Translations under genes and position numbers: made by a program
Assembly (NCBI GenBank): GCA_028023455.1
Contig: JAQFVV010000021.1
Span: 6,972,853 to 7,036,852, forward strand
Reading direction: 5' to 3'
DNA length: 64,000 nt
Origin: Epiperipatus broadwayi
Taxonomy: Eukaryota > Onychophora > Udeonychophora > Euonychophora > Peripatidae
The notes under the pieces: model-generated
What the model was told of the DNA's origin: nothing
What the model saw: the letters and a program-made list of their open reading frames with translations, nothing else
Database searches by the model: none
Shown here: piece after piece, positions 1-10,519 of the stretch
Layout of the letters: every line of letters begins with the position of its first letter
Position numbering within the stretch: the first letter of the stretch is position 1

Positions 1-40
1 CTATATTTGGTTTTAAAGTTCAAGATATTACAAAAGCTTT

Positions 41-265
41 TATATACTGGATTATTTTCATCATCTAGTTATTGAGTATTGAATATCTTTAGAAAAAAAT
101 TAACATTATTTAAATTTTCAAAGTACATCAAACTGTTAGTAATAGTTCACAGGTTAGTATGTGCACAATATTTCAAGATGTATTATTCTCCTGTCTTCTT
201 TGGGTGTTGCTGGCCTGATCAGTGATAGAACTAGCATAGGAATTAAACCTATGCCTTTAAATTTC
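41..265 (-). repeat. Family J tRNA-like repeat, head-truncated copy
   Basis: Reverse-strand copy of the repeat also present forward at 476-772. Both share the body (a TGGTCAGATCAGCA-like block, a stretch around TTACTAATAG, then CTTTAGAAAAA and a pyrimidine-poor tail). This copy stops just beyond the B-box-like region, so the 5' tRNA-like half is missing, and it abuts a Penelope-like fragment at 274. The inverted arrangement with the copy at 476 is mirrored at 31.67-32.63 kb. Confidence 0.7.
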
Positions 266-273
266 ATGAAAAT

Positions 274-470
274 TGGAATTTTAAGGTACAAAAAAAAGAA
301 AATTTCAAAGAAGCTGTTCACAGGCCAATGGTAAATAACTCCATAAGACAACCTAGTGTGACTATACATAATGTATGGAAATCGCAAATCAACTTTGCCA
401 TTAGGAAAATGTGGAGAAATCAGGAAGATTAGAGATAAGTATATAAAATTTCTAGTGACTGTTGCCTCTG
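274..470 (+). mobile_element. Penelope-like element, extreme 3' end fragment
   Basis: Non-coding as it stands. It matches the reverse strand of 31945-32145, where a recognisable GIY-YIG endonuclease domain ends. The shared part covers the AAGGTACAAA start, the region that at 32 kb still reads like the conserved ISQP tail of Penelope GIY-YIG proteins, and ~100 nt of 3' spacer ending GACTGTTGCCTCTGGCAAAA. A J repeat follows directly in the same orientation, as at the 32-kb locus. I infer a 5'-truncated Penelope-like element; this copy alone would be unrecognisable without the longer one. Confidence 0.6.
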
Positions 471-475
471 GCAAA

Positions 476-772
476 ATGGCTCAGTTGATTAGAGCATTAA
501 CTTAAAATTTAATATTCAAGAATCTAAGAGACCAGGTTCGATTCCCATGCTAGTTCTGTCATTGGTCAGATCAGCATTGCATGCAGAAGAGAGGATAATA
601 AATACTTTCTTGAAATGTTGTGCATATACTAATATGTGTACTATTACTAATAGATGAATGTACTTTGAAGATTTAAATAAAGTTACATTTTTCTAAAGAC
701 ACTCAATACTCAATACTAAATAGTGAAATAGTCAAATATATAAATACAACTAAAATATCATCATCATACACC
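476..772 (+). repeat. Family J tRNA-like SINE/terminal repeat, near full length
   Basis: Begins with an A-box-like stretch (GGCTCAGTTGATTAGAG), followed ~50 nt later by a B-box-like GGTTCGATTCC, both typical of tRNA-derived internal pol III promoters. The body contains CATTGGTCAGATCAGCA and the tail ends near a short CAT repeat at 752-769. About 300 nt in total. It joins the Penelope-like 3' fragment on its 5' side with no gap. Other copies: 12680, 19605, 25851, 31670, 32393, 39055 and 39782. Confidence 0.7.
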
Positions 773-1160
773 TTCAGAAGAACATTACAAAAGCAGGTTT
801 TAACTGAGATTTAAAAAAATATCAGTTAGAATGAGCACATGTTATTCTCAATCAGAGATAGGTTGGTAACTATGCAATGCAAATAATACTTGATTAGGGC
901 ACCCATTGCATAGATGAGTTAAGAATAAGTACCGGCATAAGTATTGCAATAATTTTACCAACAATAGATTTATATTGCTTGTAACCATAACAACAATAGC
1001 CTCAAAGAAATTTCAAGCCATTGCAAATGTTTGCAAGATATTAATTAAAGTCAATGACCACAGTCAAATCCCTGCTTTGCTTAGTATAGTGGGAGAGTCT
1101 CAGTGTCTGGAGCATTAGATTTTTATTTATTAAAAATGTCTAGATATTAATTAACATCAT

Positions 1161-1168
1161 TGACGTCA
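1161..1168. promoter_or_regulatory. Perfect CRE palindrome (possible CREB/ATF site)
   Basis: TGACGTCA. A second identical octamer lies at 1516-1523. CpG is scarce here, so two perfect copies 355 bp apart are noticeable, but no adjacent gene supports promoter function and chance is possible. Confidence 0.25.
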
Positions 1169-1515
1169 CAGCCAGCATGGTTTATAACAGTGATAAAGTT
1201 GGCGAGCTTGGAGCATAAGATTCTTAAACTGCTTCGAGTTCTGGCAATGAACTTCTGAGAAATGAGTTATTAAATTAATGATTTATTTTTAAACAGAACT
1301 GATATATAAAAATAAATTCTACAAGTTATGTATATACTTTGCATATAATAATTAGTACAAAAGAAAACCATAACTTTCTCCCTAATAAGAATAATAATAA
1401 TAAATAATCATATGGTTAGTTGCTTGAGAGGTCAAGTGATATTTGAGGGTACAAATAATATGCTAATAATAAAAATTGAATTTAATTGACCAAATATTAT
1501 ACGCATGCACAGGAT

Positions 1516-1594
1516 TGACGTCATGATGTTGGTTATAGTTTAAAAAGTACTATTTTTTGAGGCAACCACTTTGCTACTTTTAAAAACCAATCAG
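1516..1594. promoter_or_regulatory. CRE octamer plus CCAATCAG
   Basis: TGACGTCA at 1516-1523 is followed by CCAATCAG at 1587-1594. This combination is seen in metazoan promoters (established knowledge). No downstream first exon is recognisable, so function is conjecture. Confidence 0.22.
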
Positions 1595-2418
1595 AGAAGA
1601 AGAAATCGTTTTGTGCTAATCGTTGTGGGAAAAAAAATCTACATATTAAAAATTATATGGGAATTACATGCAGCCTGCCTGTTTAATATGAATTGTATAT
1701 AAACACTTTAATTATTTACAATAATTATATATTCATTTGAATATATCTATTTAATAAAGGTCTTTTAAAATCTTGCATTTTTGCAATTGTTCAGACTCGA
1801 GTTTTTTTTTTAAGATAAGATAAAAATTACAATTAAAAAAAAAAGAAAAGAAAATATTATAGAAAATGTGTTAATACTTAAGTCTAAAGGTATCATAAAG
1901 AAAAATAAGAATAAAATTAGCTATATTAGAATTTAATCATGCTTTTGCGTCTGTTGTAAAATTTTAGAATAATTTTTATCAGAAATATTGTAGATATTAA
2001 ATTTTATAAAACAAAAAAAACTTTTTTCTTCAATGTTTTTAATTATTCGTAACAATATGAGAGTTTTATTAAAATATATTTTTATATTATATGGATTTTA
2101 GCAATTAAAGTCCAAAAATTTTTTTTTAATAAATAAAATTACATTTTAGTTCTTTATAATATATATATATTGAAGGATCATGTGATAATATATATATATA
2201 TATCCCATTCAAGAGGCATTTCATCACGTAAGGGTTTGAATTTAAGGGAAACTTTAAAATTGTTTAGCAGACAGATCTAAATGTAAAGACTGCTGTAGGA
2301 TATTCAGCATATGCTAAATATAAAAATTTTGTAGTGAAAATATGATTATTTTCATCTCCCAATACAAAGTTTCTCACAACAAATAATTTGCCATGTATGA
2401 TGTAAATGTCCAAAGATA

Positions 2419-2617
2419 TTAGCTCTATTAAATAGTTAAAGCTTTACTTCGTTAGCATATAAAATCTGTAATATACATATATATATTTATATGTGCTTTG
2501 CATATAGATAATGAAGCTTATAACAGTAAATAAAATAAATAATATTATACAATTCTCTACTGTTATCAGCTTCATTATCTGTGCACAAAGCACATATATG
2601 TTAGCTCTATTAAATAG
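2419..2617. mobile_element. Foldback MITE with 17-bp target-site duplication
   Basis: The direct repeat TTAGCTCTATTAAATAG flanks the insertion at 2419-2435 and 2601-2617. Between them, ~165 bp forms a hairpin: arms at about 2487-2527 and 2558-2599 (shared core GTGCTTTG...ATAATGAAGCT...AACAGTA) around a ~30-nt AT-rich loop. There is no coding capacity. A 17-bp duplication is long for a DNA transposon and more like LINE-mediated insertion. Confidence 0.7.
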
Positions 2618-4310
2618 ATATGGTTCTAATAGTCTCATATACTGTACTATTTTTCAAGCTAATTTTTTTTAGAAAGCATATACAGTAATTTCTAGAAAAA
2701 AAATATTGGCTTGAGTAACCTGTCATGGTAGATCATTTGTTAAAATGCTTTTATTTAACTTAGAAATGCTATTTGCTAATCTGTTTATATGAGTCAAATC
2801 CTGCAACTATTTTCTAACCTAGTTTTAGTAAACAGATTTTCTTCAAATTTTGTACATTTGTTACGTATTAATGATAATGTAATATTTTGATGCAATATTT
2901 CACAGTTGTCCAGCCAGTTTCTCTTGCTTAAAGATTGTTCATGGGTGACTATTCAATCTGCTTTGAAATTAGATCAGTAAGTTTTCAGTGACATACAATA
3001 GATAGTGGTATATATTTTAAAAATATGCTTTCATTGAATTTCATGAACTATCTTAAAGAACCTAATAAAAAAAATATATGAAATCAATTATATTAATTGC
3101 AAGAAACATAACTGTATGAATATATATAAAATAACAATTAATTTAACTAGCACTTGGCTAATGATAAATAAATGGAAAATTATATGGTATACATTTATAC
3201 AAATTTTTTCTCTTTTTTATATATATTATATCATTGTTATAATAGATTCTAATTAATTTTATATAAAATAGATAAATGGCACTAATGTAAACAATGCAGA
3301 TGGAAATTGTAAAATGGTTGCAACATATTGAAAAGGATAAAAAACAATATTTACTGAAAAGAGCTTTCCTGAATTACGTATATATTTATATACAATTCTT
3401 GCTGTTATGTAAAGATATTTTATTTTATATTATATTGTATGATTTATTTAAATTCATTAAAACTATTTACAGTTAATTAAAATGGGGGAAAAAAGAAATA
3501 AAGGATGAAGTATTAATTTCTTTTGATTTCTTAACTAAAATTTGCTTTTTAAAAAACACTACCTTTCATAAATTACCAAACTTTTGTAAATAACTTTTAA
3601 AGTGTGTAATTTTTTTTCAAATACTGAAAATATAGCAATTCTTTATATTCTCAATTTTTAAATTTAAACATGAATAGTTAAAAAAGGTCAGTTGCAAAAT
3701 ATCTGACTACTACAGAATAAAATGTAATATATATTCTAACTATATAGCACTGGTGACATATCACTTGAATTTATTACTATTATTTTTTTGCTGTTGAGGG
3801 TGTTGGCTAAATTAAGTTACTAAGCCCATTAACCCTTAAACCGCTAATTATATTATTGGTTGTATGAGGTAAAAATCAAATCTTTTAATTGGCCAACTCA
3901 CAAACTGAAGACAAAGCCTATTGTTAAAACATATTCGCCTATAATATTAAATTCAACTCAGATACGTTTATAAAAAGTATATTACTAATTTTTCAGGTTA
4001 TGAAAGAGAATGAAAGTTCTTTAAAAAATAAATTGCTATTTATTTATTATAAAATATATTCAATTTTGGCAAATATAAAGCGAATGTCTAAACAAAAAAG
4101 TGCTGACGCAAACGCTTTTTTTCAATTTTACGTTATTGAAAAGTAAAGATTTCTTTTTGCTAAATCTTAAATATTTTTACTAAAATCTTCAATATTTTTC
4201 AAAAATAATTTTGTTTTTTTTTTTAGTATATTTTTTAAAAAACTATTTTAATTTCTCATTTTATATTTTTTTAATACTTAAATTGCATTCGAAATGAAAA
4301 TCTCAGTGTT
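2618..4310. other. AT-rich non-coding DNA
   Basis: Homopolymer and TA-rich sequence. Short open frames here have low-complexity Ile/Tyr/Lys composition and no recognisable motif. I see no RNA gene or repeat family. Confidence 0.5.
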
Positions 4311-4319
4311 TTTCTTTAT

Positions 4320-4500
4320 TTTCTTTGATCAGGCGGTTTCTTTGTTCTTTCCAGCCAATCAGAATGTCTTTTTCGGCTGAGAGCTGGCTGACAGCCAATC
4401 ACCAACACGGTGGTTCTTTGTTTAGTTTTAAATGCAGTTTTTTTGATTTTTTACTTGTAAAATAATTCGGAAGACGGCACCATCTTACAGAACTTTTAAA
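4320..4500. promoter_or_regulatory. Possible promoter-like block with paired CCAAT boxes
   Basis: A local rise in G+C and CpG within AT-rich DNA. CCAATCAG (4355-4362) and CCAATCA (4395-4401) lie exactly 40 bp apart on the same strand. An ETS-like CGGAAG and a GCACCATCTT near 4470 follow. No coding exon can be recognised downstream before the D-family repeat at 4620, so the call rests on motif density alone. Confidence 0.25.
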
Positions 4501-4619
4501 AACCTAATCAATACCTGTCAAACGAATATTCTAGCATTAGAACTAGCAGAGTTAGAGTGACATCAGATGTCAACAAGAAGCCTCGTAAGAGGTGGTTTAT
4601 GGGTTAATATATGGTGTAT

Positions 4620-4904
4620 CTGAATTAAGTTCAGACCCATTTGCTTATTTCAGTTGGAGAGCTAAATTTAAAGACTTGTAGATGTCTAAAAATTTCAGAT
4701 CTTCTTAAGAGTTAACATTTAGATAAATGCTTAGATTGAGTTGTTTTTCTAAATCTGGTGTCCTAGCTTCTCACTGAAGAGAGCCGTAACCCAAAATTGG
4801 TCTGGGAATGGGGACAATTCTAGATAAAGATGATTTGAATGCTTTCTCTTATAGCATTTATCATAAAAATAAAAAATAAGCTTGTTTAGAGCTATTAGCA
4901 TGCT

Positions 4905-4912
<8 letters not shown>
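4620..4912 (+). repeat. Family D foldback-derived repeat (one arm)
   Basis: Resembles the right half of the foldback at 59878-60345. Shared landmarks are AAATGCTTTCTCTT followed by the GCATTTATCA block, then AAGCTT, TTTAGAGCTATTAGCA, and an upstream TCTAGAT segment. There is no opposite arm here, so this is a solo or truncated copy. Confidence 0.55.
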
Positions 4913-4935
<23 letters not shown>

Positions 4936-4937
4936 AG

Positions 4938-4969
<32 letters not shown>

Positions 4970-4976
4970 AGCTTTT
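4910..4976. repeat. Duplicated (TA)n plus AAGCTTTT microsatellite
   Basis: Two successive ~33-bp units, each a long AT alternation ending in ATAAGCTTTTAT. It adjoins the 3' end of the D repeat whose own AAGCTT lies just upstream. Confidence 0.7.
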
Positions 4977-5039
4977 ATAAAAATTGATTTTATATAATTT
5001 GATGAACAATGCACTAAAAATAAAAAGATAGTTTTTTTC

Positions 5040-5125
5040 TTCAACAACAAGTTTGGTTGCTGTACCTAACTTGAAATAAATATATGGGGCATCCATAAAT
5101 TAATTAATTCAATCATTATAATTTT
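5040..5125 (+). repeat. Diverged foldback fragment (family H)
   Basis: Shares the order AACTTGAAATAAA, GG-ATC-ATAAATT, TTAATTCAATCATT with the hairpin at 21820-21965. It is a single arm and non-coding. Confidence 0.45.
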
Positions 5126-5325
5126 TTGATTTATAATTTATAATGCATTATTCATTAAATTAGATAATATTATTTTTATAAAATATTATATATATATATA
5201 TTGAGACAGTTATGTATCTCGTGGCATACAATAATATAGTAGTGTATATATAAGGGTCCTGACCACAGCTTGAAATTGTTGATTGTTATTGATATTGGGA
5301 TTGTCTAAGTGTTGATTAGTTTTAA

Positions 5326-5359
<34 letters not shown>

Positions 5360-6485
5360 GATATATATATAAAAAGTTGCAAAGAAAAATTGAAATAAAA
5401 CAAACAACATTTTTGTAGATATTTTTTACATTACACTAGAATAACAGATAAGAGTTAAATAATAATTTTGAATTTAAAAAAAAATATTATAAATTAAACA
5501 TTTAAAAAGGTCTATTAATGTTTTACTCAGATTTTGATAATTAAAATAAGCATGTTTTTATGTTACAATAGATATATTAGTAATTATAAAATTCCACTAC
5601 CTATTTTAATTAGATTAATAAATTTTTAATTAAAGCTTGTATAACATATTTTGATATAATTTCTAGAAAGATGTTGTTGGAAGGATTAAGAAATACTTTT
5701 AGATAAAAAATTGGTACTTAATTAAGATGAATTAAAAATGTCATTAATAACTTTTTTAATCAAGATAAAAAAACTTACTTTTAATTGCTGCATTTTTTCA
5801 ATTCCATGATATATTGTAAAAAGGTGGATTGATAAGAAAAAAATTACAATATATAGCATGATTATTATGAAATTATAATTGAAGGTAAGAAGTAGAGATG
5901 CTATGATGTCACAACAGTAGAGTTTGAATTTACATGCAAATAAGAGCCTGATTTTTTGTGTTTCACAGCCCATATAGTGTACTAGATGGCATGTCTAAGG
6001 TCTACCAAATTATAGAGACTGAATGCCAAAAAATATTCAATTTATACTTTTCCTGAAGATGTCAATAATCCAGTCTACTGTTTAAGAATAGATCATCTTA
6101 CTAAAAGAGTCCAGTGCCTATCCACTTTCTGAAGAATTATCATGATATGACTTTGTACAAAAGAAGCATACAAAAAGTTATTATAATCATATATATATCA
6201 TAGTATGCATACAGTAGATATACTTTACACACAAATATTAGCTGATAAGTAGAATATTTATAGAAAAACATGATTTTTTTAAATACTTGACTATGTAGTT
6301 AAATCTTTAAGTTACAAAATTCAAAAGTAAATAACTTTTGTCTAAAATATTCAACTAAAACTAGAATAATAAAAGAAAAAATTAATGATGTTTCCATTTA
6401 TATTTTATTAAAAAAAACTCAACATCTTTTTTTTAAATATTGAAATGAAAAAACAAAAGTCTGAATTTTAAAATAACTTTCTAAA
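5126..6485. other. AT-rich non-coding DNA with TA microsatellite
   Basis: A (TA)n tract near 5328-5370. Short frames are low complexity. No gene, RNA or repeat family is recognised. Confidence 0.5.
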
Positions 6486-6489
6486 ATGG

Positions 6490-7280
6490 ATTTAATAAAT
6501 AGAGTATATGAGCACAGACATTCACATGATCCACCACTCTCCACACTATCTCATAACACTGATACACTTGAACACATATATGTTGAAAAGATAAATAATC
6601 ACCAATATACATATTTCATGCTAAACCAACAATCATCAGTTGGTCCAGATTACCATCTCTATACATGTATGCTATAAGTTCTCAGATATATATTAAGATA
6701 GCCAAACCTCATACTTTAATGGACAGGCTTCAATCCGCTCCACACTCCAACTCTTCAACCATCCATCCAATTAAAAATCTGATGATGGAATGCTCAAAGG
6801 CCACCCTGAGGCCAAGATTCTTGTCACACCCATGTTCATCCCTTGTATATGTATTAAATGGATTATGTCCTGTACATGAGGGATCAGATTGACCTTAGGT
6901 CAACATGGGTGTGACAAGAATTTCAGCCTCAGGGTGGCCTTTGAGCATTCCATCATCGGATTTTTAATTGGATGGATGGTTGAAGAGTTGGAGTGTGGAG
7001 TGGATTGAAGCCTGTCCATTAAAGTATGAAGATTGGCTATCTTAATATATATCTGAGAACTTATAGTGAATATGTGTAGATATGGTAATCTGGACCAACT
7101 GATGATTGCTGGTTTAGCATAAAATATGTAAATTGGTGATTATTTATCTTTTCAACATATATGTGTTCAAGTGTATCAGTGTTATGAGATAGTGTGGAGA
7201 GTGGTGGGTCATGTGAAAGTCTGTTCTCATATACCCTATTTATTACATATATAGACACAGGTATATAATAAGCCTGTGTC
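6490..7280. repeat. Family A palindromic element, full copy
   Basis: A long inverted repeat: left arm about 6490-6834, right arm about 6903-7248, with a ~70-nt loop. Arms match over ~345 nt with few differences. A subterminal hairpin follows at 7254-7280 (GACACAGG, 11-nt loop, CCTGTGTC). The loop corresponds to the far end of the monomer seen at 58740-59150, so this is a head-to-head dimer of a longer unit. Open frames on both arms are mirror images of each other and are not genes. Monomer or partial copies: 24749, 30160, 48575, 56692 and 58740. Confidence 0.85.
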
Positions 7281-10002
7281 TTTCAGTTAAAATGGATTTA
7301 GTAATTTTTTGTTTTAAAAAATAAAAAAAACTTTTACTTACCATCAAAAATACTGTCATGGCTTAATTAATAATTTTCATTAGTAGGGGATAATAATAAT
7401 ACATACATATATGTGCAGTTTATATATATTTTTAACATGGAATTAATTTTCTTAAAAAATATATAACTTTAATATTTTTATTTAGTTTATGTAAATCTCA
7501 GTGTGTACACATGTTTGAATGGGTTCAAACCTGTATATATTAAAATCAGTCATCAAACACATGTATGCTTAAATTATGTATTATAAAAATAATTTTTATT
7601 ATTGGTTTATGACAATTTAAAGATGTTAATTTAAAATTATTATACAGCACATCTGAGTGCTTGGATATAGGTGTGTTTTATGTAAATCTATTTATATATA
7701 TATAAATTAAAATGTAATTGCATATTTTCTGTATATTTTAACCAAAATCAAAATGCTGAATTTATAGCGTACTTAGCAGACCTTAATTTAAATTTATTGA
7801 TATTATTATTAATAAATTTATATTTCATTGTTATTCCAGTGAATTTATTCAATCCTAAACTAGGTTTAAATTATTATATGTTGGCATTATCTCTTGAACA
7901 CAGTAACAGTTATAGAGTTATTGCTCTCCAAACTGGATTCATGCATGGATTGGGGTTTATGTTTAGTGCTATGGAGATCCAGTTGATGATGATTTCATTA
8001 CTTCTCTAGTGCTGGATAATGCAAAACTATATTCTTTAAAGACCATGCACTAAATTTTATTTTATTATTACTAAGAAATTATGTTGATTAGTACATTAAG
8101 AGTACCAATTAACCAAATAGCATTGATGATGATCAGCATGTTCAGTATTCCAGCATTATTTTTTTTATATTCTTATGGATTAGCATTTAAGTTTGTGCAT
8201 TCAAATTATTGCTTATATAATCTGCTCCAAGCTTTACAATGACTATACAATTAGCCTTATCTATAATGGACCACTTTCAAATCCAGTCATAATGTTGACT
8301 ATTGATTTTATTTGTTTTGATCATTCACGATGATGAATGATTATTTTGTTCTCTGTAATGCTATTGAACTTATAGTTACTTATAGTGTTTTTTTCTGATT
8401 CCTCATTCATTCATTATACATTATACTCATTAAATTATTTGTATATTTAAAATTAGACTAGTCTTTAACTTGGGGTTGATGATGATTTTCCATCACCTCA
8501 GACTTCACCCCTGAGTCTATACCATTACAATATATATACATATTATGTGTTTTTTTGTTGAAAGAATGTCCTCATGGTCAAAATACTTTTATGACTGCTT
8601 TTTCTCCCAGTTAAGAGCAAGTGACATCTTGTTGAAACATTGGTATATTTGCTTTAATATTATGTTATTAAACATGGTTGCTCCTGGAAGCATATATTTT
8701 TGCTGCACCCAAGCACAGCAACTGTTCTGTTTTAAGATTATAATTATGATCAACAAAATTGTTAAAGATAATACATTCCATTCCAATATCTTTTTATTGT
8801 TTTATCTTTGTAATTTTATGATTTTCTGTTTCATAATACCATTAATTAGAATATTCAATTTTTTTCCCCAGTAAAGAACTATGCACCTTAAACTTAATTA
8901 ACTCTGAGATAAAAGCGTTTTTCAAACTTCATGAATTTTTAATGCTATTTTTCCAAATGCTGTTCCAAAAAATCAACTAGCACTAATATTTTTGCCCTAT
9001 GCAGTTTATTGCAAAAATAGAGCAGCAAACTTAAGAGTTAAAGTTTCTGAATCAAGTCTTAGTATAGTAAAGTAATTTGAAAATTCACTTAAATCACTTA
9101 AAGAAAAATGTAGTGCTCCACCCATTCATTTGCATGCGTAAAAATCACATGACCTCCTCAGTAACTAACTATTGTTAAATATTGAAGCTGAAAGATGAAC
9201 TGACAGTAAATTTCTCAAATAATATTGAATATTTTATACGTTTTCTTTTAAAAAATCTTAAGAAGATATAAAACCACAATAAAGATATCGATTAATGTTA
9301 TGTTTCATTGATAATAAATTAGATTTTTAAAAAATCTTAAAAAGGTACAAAACAATGAAAGAGACTGTGGAAATTTGCTTTTTTTAAAATACATATAAAC
9401 ATATAATAAACATAGATTAGTGTTTCTTTATATTAAAAGATCCAAGTTATATAAAAATCTCAAAAGAATATAAAATTGTGAAAAATGTTTAGATATTTAA
9501 TCTCTTGTTATATAAATTAGTAAATTCAATCACTAAAAATTCTCAAGGAAGTTTAAAAAATTTGTCAGTTTTTATCCAAGCTTGATTTTATTTGTCCTTT
9601 ACTTTATATAAAAAAAGTAAAAACCAAATTTTTATATTTATAAGATTTTGGAAGAAACTTATTATTTAAGTAATATCAGAAGTAGAAATATTAGTTGATA
9701 GAAGATATACATGCAAAGTGAGTAATGAAAATCCTAATCCAAAGTTTAAATTAGTAAGATAGTAATATAAAGTAGACTATAATAAAGGTAGTCAGGAAAG
9801 ATGGACAACGTGATTGATTTTCAACTTAACATTATAAAAGAAATCAGTGGATTTAAACCCCTAAATGAGCATAAATTGATAAGAAATTTTAATATAAACT
9901 AGTAATTAAAATAATAAAAAATGGATATAGAAAAACTATTGCTAATGATAATACAATATTTCTTGAGTAATTTCACGACTATGCATTCTTCACAATACTC
10001 AA
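7281..10002. other. AT-rich non-coding DNA
   Basis: I find no gene. A 109-codon frame at 8545-8874 (+) is hydrophobic and Phe/Ile rich, with a 65-codon frame opposite, and matches nothing I recognise. An octamer ATTTGCAT lies near 9127. Patches around 7850-8000 and 8450-8520 are less AT-rich but unassigned. Confidence 0.45.
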
Positions 10003-10206
10003 ATGTTTAATAATACATCATATGCATTTTTAGAACATGCCAAAAATGCCAGACACAAATTTACACTCACCAGTTCTATAATCCTATGCACCAAGGTTAA
10101 TGATCACAGAAGAAAATTCAAAGAAGCATTCTACATTCATGGAAATATTCATGCTATTAATAGAAAGGATACATGCTTTAAAATTTCCACGAAGTGGACA
10201 GCATAA
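10003..10206 (+). pseudogene. Penelope-like element GIY-YIG endonuclease C-terminus (fragment)
   Basis: A 67-codon frame reads like the last part of the GIY-YIG endonuclease domain of Penelope-like retroelements. In order it has an EHAKNARHKF stretch (family pattern AEH...GH.F), then NDHRRKFKEAFYI, then INRKDTCFKISTKW (family pattern INR..G..LS.IW). In the complete elements this domain follows the reverse transcriptase and nicks the target. No RT domain is visible upstream and the catalytic GIY and YIG part is missing, so it is a 5'-truncated remnant. It belongs to a different subfamily from the copy at 32 kb and is not joined to a J repeat. The family is recognised by eye only. Confidence 0.6.
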
Positions 10207-10414
10207 TATCTCACTAATTTAAATATGTTTGCATACATTTTTTATATGTATTTCATCATGGCTATGATTATGAGGCATGGATCCTCAAAAACATTAAGCC
10301 TATTATTAATATTAATAAACTTATATCTTCTCCATTAAAGCTTTATTTATAAGTGTGTGTTTGTTTACATATCAATGGGAAGTAAAATTATATTTATTAA
10401 ATTAAATTATATTA

Positions 10415-10455
10415 CAGTTTCAACTATTTTAGAATCTTCTTCAGAGCTACAAAAT
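10415..10455 (-). repeat. Degenerate stem-loop motif related to 42.2 and 60.85 kb (family K)
   Basis: On the reverse strand it carries CTGAAGAAGATT and, after a gap, GTTGAAACTG. It thus resembles the loop motif of the two intact K stem-loops but lacks clear inverted arms. It lies ~210 bp downstream of the Penelope GIY-YIG fragment, on the opposite strand. Confidence 0.35.
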
Positions 10456-10519
10456 ACAATTACATTACACAAGCATATAATAACTTTATGTGATGCATAT
10501 ATATATATGTATATAAATA

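Larger units (their letters stand above)
773..2418. other. AT-rich non-coding DNA
   Basis: No supported coding region. It holds poly-A/T runs, two perfect CRE octamers (1161 and 1516) and a CCAAT motif (1587). A stretch near 1190-1275 resembles the end of the tRNA-like N repeat (TGAACTTCTGAG) but is too diverged to call. Confidence 0.6.

Noticed and set aside
154-474. 106-codon reverse-strand open frame
   Set aside because: It lies across a J repeat and the antisense of a Penelope 3' spacer; no protein motif, explained by the repeats.
6486-7258. Several open frames on both strands with similar protein sequences
   Set aside because: They are mirror-image readings of the two arms of the family A palindrome.
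7254-7280. Helitron 3' end
   Set aside because: There is a subterminal hairpin, but no CTRR terminus follows it and the insertion flanks of relatives show target duplications.
8545-8874. 109-codon Phe/Ile-rich frame as a gene
   Set aside because: Composition expected from AT-rich DNA; no motif, no splice or polyadenylation context.
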